In this document: positions 63,848-64,000 of the stretch, piece by piece | Layout of the letters: every line of letters starts with the position of its first letter | Position numbering within the stretch: the stretch's first letter is position 1 | Assembly (NCBI GenBank): GCA_035048815.1 | Contig: JAUCBN010000006.1 | Location: 17,065,001-17,129,000 of the forward strand | DNA from: Abelmoschus esculentus | Taxonomy: Eukaryota; Streptophyta; Magnoliopsida; Malvales; Malvaceae | Length of the DNA: 64,000 bases | Reading direction: 5' to 3' | Position numbers and translations under genes: made by a program | The notes under the pieces: model-generated | What the model was told of the DNA's origin: nothing | The model's input: only the letters and a program-made list of their open reading frames with translations | Database searches by the model: none

Positions 63848-64000
63848 TGTGTACTAAAGTCTTATTCTTTTTACCAGTATATGGACTAAATTTATCTCTA
63901 TAAAACTGTATTTTATTTTGTTTTTGTGTGGATCTATAGGTTAACTGGTTAAGTGGCTAACATCCAGACCCATGCCATGGCCAGGAAATACTAAGTATGA

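Noticed and set aside
63925..64000. A-box-like TAGGTTAACTGGTTAAGTGG at the right edge
   Set aside because: Could be the head of a SINE, but the window ends before a B-box or tail could be seen.

Overview
The window is nuclear DNA of a flowering plant, most likely a eudicot. It is very AT-rich between genes. Its genes have many short GT-AG introns, and their products belong to plant families: REVEILLE MYB, WRKY, HIPP, LEA_2/NDR1-like, class III chitinase, GT77 xylosyltransferase and ABIL. The species cannot be fixed from the sequence; a Malvales-type eudicot such as cotton is a guess. There is no CRISPR array, operon or rRNA, and I found no convincing tRNA.

Layout. 1-13.2 kb is gene-free and holds a complete but gutted copia (Sirevirus-like) retrotransposon (2241-6450) with 5-bp target duplications, a primer site and a polypurine tract, but no pol. 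13.3-20.5 kb holds two convergent genes: a mitochondrial LCBK2-type sphingoid/diacylglycerol kinase (+) and a REVEILLE6/8-type clock MYB (-). 20.6-30 kb is a transposon-dense desert: a 5'-truncated LINE with a 17-bp duplication, hAT-type MITEs, a SINE, two complete foldback elements with 9-bp duplications and a decayed third copy. 30.4-31.6 kb encodes a HIPP protein. 31.6-38 kb is desert with a second SINE copy, a four-unit hairpin minisatellite and a solo LTR related to the copia element. 38.3-48.4 kb carries four plus-strand genes: mitoribosomal mL46, a group IIc WRKY, a LEA_2 membrane protein and a secreted class III chitinase. 48.7-57.2 kb carries two tandem minus-strand glycosyltransferase genes: a 14-exon GT4-like protein and an MGP4/RGXT-type GT77 enzyme. 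60.1-62.6 kb encodes ABIL1, a SCAR/WAVE complex subunit (-). The right end has a foldback element and another hAT-type MITE.

The genes do not form one pathway. The two neighbouring membrane-anchored glycosyltransferases may reflect old microsynteny (the Arabidopsis pair At4g01210/At4g01220, from memory). Exon structures were built by hand from splice signals and reading-frame continuity; each complete model closes in frame. I did not find an unknown multi-gene system. The most unusual items are the pol-less retrotransposon with its palindrome-rich LTRs and related solo LTR, the paired foldback hairpins, the hairpin minisatellite at 35.3 kb, and a decayed exon-end duplication plus GC-AG intron in the mL46 gene.
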